A program made the translations under genes and the position numbers. The notes under the pieces are model-generated. The model was not told the origin of the DNA and did not search any database. It was given only the letters and a program-made list of their open reading frames with translations. A stretch of 64,000 bases of DNA from DATAJX01 sp036261915 (GTDB taxonomy: Bacteria > Pseudomonadota > Alphaproteobacteria > UBA2136 > UBA6156): positions 110,399 to 174,398 of the forward strand of contig DATAJX010000003.1 in the NCBI GenBank assembly GCA_036261915.1. The letters are read 5' to 3'. Position 1 is the first letter of the stretch. Each line of letters starts with the position of its first letter. Positions 18,206-26,408 of this stretch are shown in pieces.

Positions 18206-18379
18206 TCAGGCCAGTTGGCGCTGCCGACCCTCGGCCGGCTTGGCACCCGGGGGCACCTGACGGTCGGGGCTGGTGCCCTGCTGCTGCTTGCCCTTGGGGA
18301 GAAACTGCACGGCGGCCAGGGCGTCGGGGGCGCGCAGGGGGCCCATTTCGGGAATCGTCGACTTGGGGTTCTTGGTCAT
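18206..18379 (-). CDS. Small hypothetical protein (57 residues)
   Basis: Short leftward frame with AAAAGGAAACCCC just before its ATG, a good ribosome site, and its own terminator. The product is basic and polar (MTKNPKSTIPEMGPL.. and KGKQQQGTSPDRQ) without hydrophobic segments, so probably a small cytoplasmic protein. No family recognised. Together with the neighbouring 35-residue gene it makes a convergent pair of very small transcription units. Confidence 0.45.
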   Translation of the reverse strand: MTKNPKSTIPEMGPLRAPDALAAVQFLPKGKQQQGTSPDRQVPPGAKPAEGRQRQLA

Positions 18380-18562
18380 GGGGTTTCCTTTTCAAAGTCA
18401 GGGCTTTCGGCCCGGGAGGTGTCGCTTGTGTATTTATTGAATACTTTTGTGAAGTAGGCCCGCTACCGGCGATTTTCAACAGCTGCGGTTAAAAATCAGC
18501 GGATATGTGGCACTTGTGTAACCTTGGTGTAAGCGAAGCGGGGCCATGGTATATAAACGGCC

Positions 18563-20077
18563 ATGGTTGCGCGTGTGAAAACCGTTGCCCTTGAAGGGCT
18601 GAAAGTAACGACCGTGCCGGTGGAGGTTCAGGTAACCCCCGGCGTGGTGAGCTTTAACATCATTGGCCTGCCCAGCGGCGCCGTGCGCGAAAGCCGCGAC
18701 CGCGTGCGCGGGGCTTTTCATGCGCTGGGGCTGGCTTTTCCCGCCAAGCGCATCACCGTGAACCTGGCCCCGGCCAACGTGGAAAAGGACGGCAGCCACT
18801 ACGACCTTCCGATCGCGCTGGGCCTGCTGATGGCCTTGGGCATTGTGCCCAGCGACGCCGCCGACAACTGGATGGTGCTGGGCGAACTGGGCCTTGATGG
18901 GCGCATCAACCCCGTGGTGGGCTGCCTGCCCGCGGCGATTCATGCGCTGGGCGAGGGTGTGAGCGCCCTGGCCGTGCCCCCCGCCAATGCCGCCGAAGCC
19001 GCCTGGGCCGCACCCGAGGGCGAGCTGGCGGTGTTCGGGCCCGAGAATTTAGGTATGTTGATCAAACACCTGCGCGGCGACGAGGTGATGAGCGCCGTGC
19101 GCGCCAGCGGCCGCCGCGATGCGCAGACCCACACGCTGGACCTGGCCGACGTGCGCGGGCAGGAAAGCGCCAAGCGGGCGCTGGAAATTGCCGCTGCCGG
19201 GGGACACCACCTGCTGATGAGCGGCCCGCCCGGCAGCGGCAAAAGCATGCTGGCCGCGCGGTTGCCTGGATTGCTGCCGCCCTTAAGTGCCGCCGAGGCG
19301 CTGGAAGTAAGCCTTATTCATAGTGTGGCGGGCATGATCGGCGAAGAAGGGCTGGTAACCACCCGGCCTTTCCGCGACCCGCACCACTCGGCCAGCCCCG
19401 CCAGCCTGACCGGCGGGGGTATAAAAGCCAAGCCGGGCGAAATGAGTTTGAGCCACCGGGGCATATTGTTTTTGGACGAGCTGCCGGAATTCCCCCGCGG
19501 TGTGCTGGAAACGTTGCGCCAGCCGCTGGAGAACGGAAACATCAGTATCGCCCGGGCCAGTGCGCACGTGACGTATCCGGCGCGATTCCAGTTGGTGGCG
19601 GCCATGAACCCCTGCCGCTGCGGGCATTTGGGCGACGCCGCCAAGGGCTGCAAAAAACAGCCGGGCTGCGCGCTGGAATACCAGAACAAGCTGAGCGGCC
19701 CGCTGCTGGACCGTTTTGACCTGCGCATTACCGTGCCCGGCGTGGCGGCGAGCGATTTAAGCCTGCCCCCGGCCAAGGAAGGCAGTGCGCAGGTAAGTGC
19801 CCGCGTGGCGGCGGCGCGGCTGAAGCAGCAGCAACGCTACGGCAAAAAGCTCACCTGCAACGCCGAGCTGCACGGCAAGATGCTGGACGACCACTGCCCG
19901 CTGGATGACGAAAGCCGCAAGCTGCTGAACCACGCCGCCGACAAACTGGGCCTGAGCGCGCGCGGCTACCACCGTATTATTCGCGTGGCGCGCACCATTG
20001 CCGACCTGGCGGGCGAGGAACATATCGGCCGCACCCATGTGGCCGAGGCGCTAGCCTATCGCGGCATGGGCGTGTAA
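18563..20077 (+). CDS. comM: YifB/ComM-type Mg-chelatase-like AAA+ ATPase
   Basis: 504-residue AAA+ protein of the YifB/ComM family; ComM is a hexameric helicase that promotes branch migration during natural transformation. The N-terminal domain starts MVARVKTVALEGLKV and contains GLPSGAVRESRDRVR and LAPANVEKDGSHYDLPIAL, family hallmarks. The ATPase has Walker A GPPGSGKSML (about residues 218-227), ILFLDELPEFPR (Walker B) and a zinc-type cluster MNPCRCGHLGDAAKGC. The C-terminal RGYHRIIRVARTIADLAG is the family's sensor region. It is probably monocistronic with the SH3 gene, 10 bases downstream. Confidence 0.95.
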   Translation: MVARVKTVALEGLKVTTVPVEVQVTPGVVSFNIIGLPSGAVRESRDRVRGAFHALGLAFPAKRITVNLAPANVEKDGSHYDLPIALGLLMALGIVPSDAADNWMVLGELGLDGRINPVVGCLPAAIHALGEGVSALAVPPANAAEAAWAAPEGELAVFGPENLGMLIKHLRGDEVMSAVRASGRRDAQTHTLDLADVRGQESAKRALEIAAAGGHHLLMSGPPGSGKSMLAARLPGLLPPLSAAEALEVSLIHSVAGMIGEEGLVTTRPFRDPHHSASPASLTGGGIKAKPGEMSLSHRGILFLDELPEFPRGVLETLRQPLENGNISIARASAHVTYPARFQLVAAMNPCRCGHLGDAAKGCKKQPGCALEYQNKLSGPLLDRFDLRITVPGVAASDLSLPPAKEGSAQVSARVAAARLKQQQRYGKKLTCNAELHGKMLDDHCPLDDESRKLLNHAADKLGLSARGYHRIIRVARTIADLAGEEHIGRTHVAEALAYRGMGV

Positions 20078-20087
20078 TCTGGCCTCT

Positions 20088-20627
20088 ATGAACAAGTACC
20101 TGATGCTGTTGTTGATGGGCCTGCCCCTGCTGGCGCCGGTGGCGCACGTGTGGGCGCAGGAAGACGAAAGCGCGGCGGCGCCCGACGAAGAGAACGAGGC
20201 CGCTACCAGCAGCACGGTGCCCACCAAGGGCAAGTTTCCCCGTTACGCCAGCCTTAAAAAGGGCGAAGTGAATGTGCGCAGCGGCCCCGGCAACCAGTAC
20301 CCGATTTTATGGATATACCAGCGCACCGGCTACCCGGTGCAACTGCTGACCCGCTATGACAACTATTACAAGATCCGCGACGCCGAAGGAGAAGAAGGGT
20401 GGGTGTACATCACCATGATTAGCGGCCAGCGCACCGGCGTGGTGGGCAGCGTGGCCCCCACCATGCTGTATAAAAGCGACGACGACAAAAGCCCGGTGCT
20501 GGCCAAGCTGGCGCCGGGGCTGAACGTGATTTTAAAGGACGACGTGTGCGGCAGCGCCCGCTGCAAGGTGGAGGCTGGTGGATATAAGGGCTGGGTGACC
20601 AAAAAAGACCTGTTGATGGTGGAGTAG
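20088..20627 (+). CDS. Exported SH3-domain protein
   Basis: 179-residue periplasmic protein with a signal peptide (residues 1-21, ending HVWA) and an acidic linker. A bacterial SH3 (DUF1058-like) module follows: YASLKKGEVNVRSGPG, then VQLLTRYDNYYKIRDAEGEEGWVYITMI, and a second partial repeat KSPVLAKLAPGL..CKVEAGGYKGWVTKKDLL. Such proteins may bind cell-wall peptides. In alphaproteobacteria SH3 proteins of this form are common and of unknown role. It starts 10 bases after comM, so the two are likely cotranscribed. Confidence 0.85.
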   Translation: MNKYLMLLLMGLPLLAPVAHVWAQEDESAAAPDEENEAATSSTVPTKGKFPRYASLKKGEVNVRSGPGNQYPILWIYQRTGYPVQLLTRYDNYYKIRDAEGEEGWVYITMISGQRTGVVGSVAPTMLYKSDDDKSPVLAKLAPGLNVILKDDVCGSARCKVEAGGYKGWVTKKDLLMVE

Positions 20628-20685
20628 CCAAAGCGCCAACGGCACTTTAGCGAAGCGGCAACAAGGGCTTTGGCGAAGCGGCCTT

Positions 20686-21744
20686 CTAGGCCGCTTTCCA
20701 GTTTTGCACGAGGTGGGCCAGTTCTTCGACCCGTTCGATGCGGGTTTGCGGCGTAAGGCCGTGGCCGGTGTTAAGCACAAAGCCCGGGCTGCGCTGGCCG
20801 ATGGTCAGCAGCTTTTCGGCGGCGCGCCGCAACGGTTCGGGGCTGTCGAGCGTGAACAGGTGGGGGTCGAGGTTGCCCTGGATGGCGACGTGGGCCTGCA
20901 GCGTGTTAACCGCCCATTCGATGTCGACCTCGGTGGAGAGGCTGAGCGCCACGTTCTGGCCGCTGACGGACTTGGCCAGGGCCTCGAGCTTTTGCGGCGC
21001 CACCGCGCGGGGGAATAAAATGACAGGCGCCTGCGAGGTTTGGCGGATGGCCTGCACGATGGCCACCAGCGGATTGTGCACGGCCAGCTCCCACAGTTCG
21101 GGCGGGCAGCTGCTGGCCCAGCTGTCGAACACCTGCACCACGTCGGCGCCCGCAGCCAGCTGCATGTGCAGGTAGGCGGTGACGGCGTCGGTAAGGGTGT
21201 GAATGAGTTCGTCGAACGCGGCTGGGCGGACTTTGGCGAAGTGCAGGGTGTTTTCGACACTTTGCGAGGGCTTGGCATCGAGCAGGTAGGTAGCGAGTGT
21301 CCAAGGTGCGCCGGAAAACCCGATGACGGCTTTATCGGGCGGCAGGGTGGCGCGGGCACGCATCACCGTTTCGGCCACCGGGGCCAGTTTTTGGGTAAGC
21401 GTGGGCAGGTGCTGGCGCAGCTCGGCTACCTGTTCGGGTGTGGTCAGGCGCTCGACGATGGGGCCGTGCGCGGGCGTGAACGATACCTTGTGGCCCAGTG
21501 CGTGGGGAATGGTGAGGATGTCGGCAAAGATGATCGCGGCATCGAGGTTGAAGCGGTACACCGGCTGCAGGGTGACGGCGGTGGCGGCAACACTATCGAG
21601 GCAGAAGTTCATGAAGTTGGGGTGCTGGGCGCGCACTTCCATGTATTCGGGCAGGTAGCGCCCGGCCTGGCGCATCAGCCACAACGGCGGGCGCGGGGTA
21701 GGTTGCTTGTGAAGGGCGGCTTTAAGCAGCATGGACGGGTTCAT
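20686..21744 (-). CDS. hemE: Uroporphyrinogen decarboxylase
   Basis: Decarboxylates uroporphyrinogen III to coproporphyrinogen III in haem synthesis. The 352-residue protein has the N-terminal signature PLWLMRQAGRYLPEYMEVR (about residues 20-38) with the conserved Arg pair. GFSGAPWTLATYLL, QVFDSWAS and FVLNTGHGLTPQT follow in the normal order. It lies next to the candidate replication origin, as hemE does in Caulobacter. Other haem genes in the window are hemD, hemJ and hemC, with a HemY-like gene beside hemD. Confidence 0.98.
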   Translation of the reverse strand: MNPSMLLKAALHKQPTPRPPLWLMRQAGRYLPEYMEVRAQHPNFMNFCLDSVAATAVTLQPVYRFNLDAAIIFADILTIPHALGHKVSFTPAHGPIVERLTTPEQVAELRQHLPTLTQKLAPVAETVMRARATLPPDKAVIGFSGAPWTLATYLLDAKPSQSVENTLHFAKVRPAAFDELIHTLTDAVTAYLHMQLAAGADVVQVFDSWASSCPPELWELAVHNPLVAIVQAIRQTSQAPVILFPRAVAPQKLEALAKSVSGQNVALSLSTEVDIEWAVNTLQAHVAIQGNLDPHLFTLDSPEPLRRAAEKLLTIGQRSPGFVLNTGHGLTPQTRIERVEELAHLVQNWKAA

Positions 21745-21992
21745 ACCCCAATATGAGTTATCAAGCCTACAAGTTCTTTAAAGAAGATTTATATGAAAGA
21801 TTATAGTGGTTATTGGTGCTGTGGGGTGTGGGGATAAGGTGATTTTTGTACGATAAAACATTTAGATAGGGGGATGGATTGATGGGGGAAAGTCTTAGGT
21901 AACTGAAAACTTGTTCGAGTTATGAAAAAAGGGGTGATGATTGGAGTGGCAGCTTGTGGGTAACCCCTTTGGGTTATCCACAACTTTTCCCG
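21745..21992. other. Candidate chromosomal replication origin (oriC) with DnaA boxes
   Basis: Gap of about 250 bases between hemE and smr, visibly AT-richer than the flanks. It contains a perfect DnaA box TTATCCACA at 21974-21982, a reverse box TTACCCACA at 21955-21963 (8 of 9; the two form an imperfect palindrome), and a reverse box TTATCCCCA at 21829-21837 (8 of 9). The stretch 21771-21815 is AT-rich and could be the unwinding element. In Caulobacter the origin lies beside hemE, and parAB and parS are within 13 kb here. No coding frame is supported. Confidence 0.55.
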
Positions 21993-22427
21993 TTAGAATT
22001 TACGGCGGCGCAAATACACATATAGGGCGCCGCTGCCGCCATCGCGCGGCAGGGCGGTGTGGTAGGCCATGACACGCGGGTGGCTGCCCAGCCACTCGGG
22101 CGCCTGGAAGCGCAATTGGCCCATGTTGCCTTCGGGGCCAAAGCCGCGGCCCTTGCCGGTGATGATGAGCACGCAGCGGCAGTCTTCGTCGGCCGCGCGG
22201 TGAATCCAGTCCATCACCTTCAAAAAAGCTTCGGGGGTGGTTAGGCCGTGCAGGTCGAGTACCGCCTCGGGCTCATATCTGCCGGCGGCAAGGTCTTTGA
22301 GCAGCTTGCGGTCGTGGTGCTGGGTAAGGGCGGCGCTGCGGCGCTGGCTGTGTTCCATCACGTCGAGGGGCGAAGAGGCAAAGTGGCGGCTGGCCGGGCT
22401 ACGGGCAGGAAGGGGAATTTTAGCCAT
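21993..22427 (-). CDS. Smr/MutS2-domain protein
   Basis: 144-residue protein with a C-terminal Smr domain: LDLHGLT (about residues 57-63) and LIITGKGRGFGPEG (about 88-101), the two hallmark motifs of a family with nucleic-acid nicking or binding activity. A basic N-terminal 55 residues precede it. In alphaproteobacteria such small Smr proteins are often next to mltA and a Tim44-like gene; both are present here but 4 and 11 kb away, suggesting rearrangement. Substrate unknown. Confidence 0.85.
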   Translation of the reverse strand: MAKIPLPARSPASRHFASSPLDVMEHSQRRSAALTQHHDRKLLKDLAAGRYEPEAVLDLHGLTTPEAFLKVMDWIHRAADEDCRCVLIITGKGRGFGPEGNMGQLRFQAPEWLGSHPRVMAYHTALPRDGGSGALYVYLRRRKF

Positions 22428-22469
22428 ATCATGGTCTCCTTCAGTCGTTTATGGACTTGAACACAAACC

Positions 22470-23252
22470 CTAACCGTCCGGCAACTGCTCCGATGCATTG
22501 GTGAGCCATTGTTGGAAGGCAGTGTACCATGAACTCTTCAGTCCGGCGGTGTTGGCGTCGGGGTTGAGGCTGCAGTTGAGTATAATTTCGAGCTTTTTGG
22601 CCACGCTGGAACTCACGTGCGGGCGCAGGCTGGGGAACAGGTCGGCCGCCGCCGCCGTTTCGCCGGTGTTGAGCAGCGCCTTCAGGTGTAAAAACAGCAG
22701 GCGCGGGCTGTGGGGCGATTGCGCCAGACCGGCGGCAGTAGTGGCTTTGACCGCGGGCCAGTCGGCCGCAAGTACGGCACGGCGGGCCAGTTCGAGGCTG
22801 GCGGGGGCGCCCAGCAGGGCGTCGGCCTGCCAGCGGCTTAGCGTAGCGGCGGGTGTAGTGCCCAGCCGGATACCCAGCAGATTGACCAGCGTCTGTTCGC
22901 TTGCCGTGGGGTTGGTGCGGCTGACGGCGCGGTTGGCCTCGCGCGTGAGGCCCAGGAATTGCGCGGCGTAGCCTTCGGCCAATGCCTGCAGGGTGCTTTG
23001 CTTGTGGCGGCCGCTGGCCATGTCGCGGATGGTGCGCGGCAGGCGGCGCAGCCAGGTGAGCAACTGGCCGAGGTAAAATGCGATGCCCAGCAGCAGCGCC
23101 AGTACGGCGGCGGCCACGGCCAGCCCGGTTTCGGCGCTGAAGGTGCCGTAGGTGACGGTGACCTTGCCCGGATACTGGCTGGTGAGCGCTACCAGCGCCA
23201 CGGCGGCGGCGAGCAGCGCCAGAACGGTGAGGGCGCGCAGCAGGCGGCTCAT
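22470..23252 (-). CDS. HemY-like inner-membrane protein (short form)
   Basis: 260-residue protein with two N-terminal transmembrane segments (about residues 5-25 and 43-66) followed by LTWLRRLPRTIRDMASGR, as in the HemY_N family. Full-length HemY proteins are usually about 390-500 residues with several TPR repeats; here the helical repeat region is much shorter. Gene order hemD, mitofilin-like, hemY is the conserved alphaproteobacterial one, and the 4-base overlap with the upstream gene indicates coupling. The molecular role is unproven; the name should not be read as protoporphyrinogen oxidase. Confidence 0.7.
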   Translation of the reverse strand: MSRLLRALTVLALLAAAVALVALTSQYPGKVTVTYGTFSAETGLAVAAAVLALLLGIAFYLGQLLTWLRRLPRTIRDMASGRHKQSTLQALAEGYAAQFLGLTREANRAVSRTNPTASEQTLVNLLGIRLGTTPAATLSRWQADALLGAPASLELARRAVLAADWPAVKATTAAGLAQSPHSPRLLFLHLKALLNTGETAAAADLFPSLRPHVSSSVAKKLEIILNCSLNPDANTAGLKSSWYTAFQQWLTNASEQLPDG

Positions 23253-24079
23253 TTGGCGGTGCTTTCGTCGGCAATGTAGGCGGCCAGCGCGTCATTCAGG
23301 CTGGTGGTTTGTGCCAGATAACCGGCCAATGCGGTGCGCAGGTCGTCGAGCCGCGTGTCCTTATCGAGCGGGGTGGCGTTCAGGAGTGTGGAAGCCCCGC
23401 CCGGGTTGTTGGCGGCCAGTTGCAGCATGGCGCTTTGCATGCTGCCCGCCCAGGTGGCGGTGGCTTCTTCGGGCGCGGCGTTGCGCACCTTGACCAGCTT
23501 GTGCAGCCAGTCGGTGGCGGGCAGTTCTTCGGCCTGCGCGGCCGGGGCGCCCAGCACGCGGATGCGTTGGGCCTCGACCAGCAGCAGCACCGGGGTAATG
23601 GGCCCGTTGGCCGGGGTGTTTTTGCGCAGGTCGGCCAGCTTGCCTTCCAGCGGCGTGCCGGCGGCCAGTTTGGCGGCGGTTTCGAGCGTGCCCAGCGCGG
23701 CGGGGCCTCCGGCAGCGTAATTTTGCGCCAGCAGGCTAAGTGCGATGCCGAGCTTGATGTTTTTGGTATCGACCTGCGGGGCAACCGGCGCAGGCGTGGT
23801 GATGACGGTGCTCGACGTGAGGATGATGGGCGCATTGTCGGCATGTTTGGCGCCGTGCGGCTCGCCAATAATGGCATTGCTGGTGGTGGTGGTGGGCAGG
23901 CCGGTGGGCACTTCGCCCGACGGGCTGAGTACCTTGATGGTGCTGTGGGTCTGGTCGAGCGGTACGCCCGCGCCCAGGTGTTCGGCAAGCCGGGTTTGGT
24001 AATAATGCCAGCCGAACCAACCGGCACCGCCAATGGCGATGACGGCAATAAGGGGGAGCGAACTGCGGCGTTTTTTCAT
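23249..24079 (-). CDS. Mitofilin-like (Mic60-type) membrane protein
   Basis: 276-residue inner-membrane protein with one N-terminal transmembrane helix (about residues 8-26, LIAVIAIGGAGWFGWHYY). A Thr/Pro/Ala-rich linker and a helical C-terminal domain (NIKLGIALSLLAQNYAAGGP..; the last 100 residues) resemble the alphaproteobacterial COG4223/mitofilin family. Alphaproteobacterial homologues shape intracytoplasmic membranes and are encoded between hemD and hemY, as here. It overlaps both neighbours by 4 bases. The coiled-coil region of full-size homologues is reduced, so the call rests partly on context. Confidence 0.65.
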   Translation of the reverse strand: MKKRRSSLPLIAVIAIGGAGWFGWHYYQTRLAEHLGAGVPLDQTHSTIKVLSPSGEVPTGLPTTTTSNAIIGEPHGAKHADNAPIILTSSTVITTPAPVAPQVDTKNIKLGIALSLLAQNYAAGGPAALGTLETAAKLAAGTPLEGKLADLRKNTPANGPITPVLLLVEAQRIRVLGAPAAQAEELPATDWLHKLVKVRNAAPEEATATWAGSMQSAMLQLAANNPGGASTLLNATPLDKDTRLDDLRTALAGYLAQTTSLNDALAAYIADESTAK

Positions 24080-24804
24080 CGGGTGTTTTCCTTCAGTACT
24101 TTCATCATTGCGGCCAGTGTGGGACGGGCGGCCACTGCCACCTGCGGCCAGAACGATTGGGCAACCTTGGCAACCGCCGGGCTTAAGGCAATGGCCGTGC
24201 CGTTGGGGTTGAGGTTGGCCTGCCGCAGCAGCGAACTCAAGCGCTGGGCCCCGGCAGGCGAAAACAGCAGCGTATGGGTGGGCTGTTTGTGCTGCAGGCG
24301 GCTCACCACTTCGGGCGGCAGGGTGTGCAGGTAGGCGGTGTGGTAGGCGCTCAGGCCCGCCACGGTGTGGCCGGCTTCGGCCAATATATTGGCCCAGGTC
24401 GTGACGGCGTTATCGGCGTGCAAGTGCAAAAATTTTTGAGGCGCCAGCTTTTGCCCGGCCAATGCGTTGGCCATGCTTTTGCCGTTGTTTTTGCCCACGT
24501 AGGCCACGTTCAGGCCCACTTTTTTGGCGGCGCGCGCGGTGGCCGGGCCCACGCAGTAGGTGGGTAAAAAACGCAGGCAGCCGGGGCGGTGTTCCATGGG
24601 GCCCGCGATGCGGATGGCTTTCATCAAGGCCGTAAGCGCCGCGGCACTGGTGAGGATGAGCGCGGTGGCGTCGGCGGGGAAGGTCTCGAGCGTGAAGCTT
24701 TCGTATTCGGCCACCGGCAGCAGGCACAGGTTTTTAAAACCGGCACGCTTGAGGGCCGCCGTGGTGCGTGGCAATTGCGGGGCGGGGCGCGAAACCAGAA
24801 TCAT
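24076..24804 (-). CDS. hemD: Uroporphyrinogen-III synthase
   Basis: Cyclises hydroxymethylbilane to uroporphyrinogen III in haem synthesis. The 242-residue product has the two-domain HemD pattern: VSRPAPQLPRTTAALKRAGF at the N-terminus, ALILTSAAALTALMKA (the family's TSxxAxxA strand-helix), YCVGPATARAAKKVGL, then HTLLFSPAGAQRLSSLL in the second domain. The family is very divergent, so the mitofilin-hemY context matters. It is divergent from mnmE, with only 35 bases between start codons. Confidence 0.85.
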   Translation of the reverse strand: MILVSRPAPQLPRTTAALKRAGFKNLCLLPVAEYESFTLETFPADATALILTSAAALTALMKAIRIAGPMEHRPGCLRFLPTYCVGPATARAAKKVGLNVAYVGKNNGKSMANALAGQKLAPQKFLHLHADNAVTTWANILAEAGHTVAGLSAYHTAYLHTLPPEVVSRLQHKQPTHTLLFSPAGAQRLSSLLRQANLNPNGTAIALSPAVAKVAQSFWPQVAVAARPTLAAMMKVLKENTR

Positions 24805-24839
24805 GCCCCTCCTCTATACCATAACCGCCGGGCCATGCT

Positions 24840-26234
24840 ATGCATTTGAATATGTTAAGCACCGACGACACCATTGTTGCCCTGGCCACTGCGCCGCTGC
24901 CCGCCGGGCTGGCGGTGATCCGCCTGAGCGGCCCGCTGGCGTGGACGGCTGCCGAAGCGTTGACCGGCAGTTTGGCCAATATTGCTCCCCGGCAGGTGGC
25001 CGTGCGCGATTTCAGCTTTCGGGGCGAAGTGATCGACAATGGTTTGGTTGTTGGTTTTAGGGCCCCCCGCAGCTTTACCGGCGAAGACGTGGTGGAACTG
25101 CAAACCCACGGCAGCCTGAGCGTGGTGCAAACCCTGCTGGATATCCTGACCGGCATCGAAGGCGTGCGGCAGGCCGGGCCGGGCGAATTCACCCGCCGCG
25201 CGGTGCTGAACGGAAAGATGGATATTACCGCTGCCGAAGGGCTGGCCGACCTGATCGCCGCCAGCACCGCCGCGCAACGGCGGCAGGCGCTGCGCCAGCT
25301 CGACGGCGCGCTGGGCGAACGCTTTGAGCACTGGCGCAACCGTATTATGGCCACGCTGGCGCAGGTGGAGGCGGCCATCGACTTCCCCGACGAAGAACTT
25401 GAGGTGCTGGCGGTGCCGCAACTGGCCACCGACATCCGCGCCATTGCCGACGACCTGCAGCAGGCGCTGGGCGAGCGCGCGGGCGAACGCGTGCGCGAAG
25501 GCCTGCGGCTGGCCATTGTGGGCAAGCCCAATGCGGGCAAAAGCACGCTCATCAATTTGCTGAGCGGGCGCGAAGTGGCGATCGTGAGCCCCACCGCCGG
25601 AACGACGCGCGATGTGGTGACATCGGCGCTCGACATCGGCGGTTACCCGGTAACATTAGCCGACACTGCCGGTTTGCGCGTGACCGACGAGGAGATTGAA
25701 GCCGAAGGCGTGCGCCGCGCCCGTGCGCAGGCGCAAAGCGCCGACGTGGTGGTGGGCGTGGTGGACGCCCGCGACTACCCCGACCTGAATGCCGACGTGG
25801 CCGGGGCGCTGGCTGAAGCGCCGGGCCTGCTGGTGGTGAGCCATGCCGACATGGTCGACGATGATTTCCCCGACGCGATGGACCTGGACGGCGTGACCGT
25901 GCCGGTGCTGGCCGCCGACCTGCGCGACCGCGCCGCGTTGCCGCGACTGCTGCAAGGGTTGGAGAAGATCATCACGCAAGTGGCCGGTGCCGCCAGCGAG
26001 GCCGCGTTGCTGACGCGTGAACGCCACCGCACCGCCGTGAGCGAGGCGCTGGCGCACCTGGGCCATGCGCTGGTATTGATCGCGCAGGCGCAGGCCGACA
26101 GCGAAGGCTCGAAAGCCGAACTGGCCGCCGAGGATTTACGCGCCGCCGCCGCCGCCATTGGCAAGGTCACCGGCCGGGTTTCCAGCGAAGACGTGCTCGA
26201 CGTGGTGTTTTCCACCTTCTGTATCGGCAAATAA
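24840..26234 (+). CDS. mnmE: tRNA modification GTPase MnmE (TrmE)
   Basis: GTPase that with MnmG builds the wobble-uridine modification on tRNAs. The 464-residue protein has TIVALATAPLPAGLAVIRLSG (tetrahydrofolate-binding domain), GEDVVELQTHGS and GPGEFTRRAVLNGKMD. The G domain has P-loop GKPNAGKS (about residues 228-235), DTAGLR at about 280, and the C-terminal motif FSTFCIGK with the essential Cys. Start at 24840 or 24852 (MLSTDD); the latter matches most family members better. It is the only rightward gene in the 21.9-32 kb stretch. Confidence 0.97.
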   Translation: MHLNMLSTDDTIVALATAPLPAGLAVIRLSGPLAWTAAEALTGSLANIAPRQVAVRDFSFRGEVIDNGLVVGFRAPRSFTGEDVVELQTHGSLSVVQTLLDILTGIEGVRQAGPGEFTRRAVLNGKMDITAAEGLADLIAASTAAQRRQALRQLDGALGERFEHWRNRIMATLAQVEAAIDFPDEELEVLAVPQLATDIRAIADDLQQALGERAGERVREGLRLAIVGKPNAGKSTLINLLSGREVAIVSPTAGTTRDVVTSALDIGGYPVTLADTAGLRVTDEEIEAEGVRRARAQAQSADVVVGVVDARDYPDLNADVAGALAEAPGLLVVSHADMVDDDFPDAMDLDGVTVPVLAADLRDRAALPRLLQGLEKIITQVAGAASEAALLTRERHRTAVSEALAHLGHALVLIAQAQADSEGSKAELAAEDLRAAAAAIGKVTGRVSSEDVLDVVFSTFCIGK

Positions 26235-26239
26235 ATAAA

Positions 26240-26270
26240 GCGCCCGTTCTTCTTGCAAAAGAACGGGCGC
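26240..26270. terminator. Hairpin between convergent mnmE and mltA
   Basis: GCGCCCGTTCTT / AAGAACGGGCGC, a perfect 12-bp stem. There is no T-run on either side, so it may be a terminator of unusual form or simply an insulating hairpin. Confidence 0.55.
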
Positions 26271-26408
26271 CTGGCTGGGACCTTCGAAATCCCGGCCATT
26301 TGACACCAACCCCACAGGCCGACGTCAACTCAGGAAAAAGGGACAAAAATACTCAGGTTTAGGCAACCATTAAGGTGCAAAGCGCCAAATGTCAAATACG
26401 CCCGGCGG

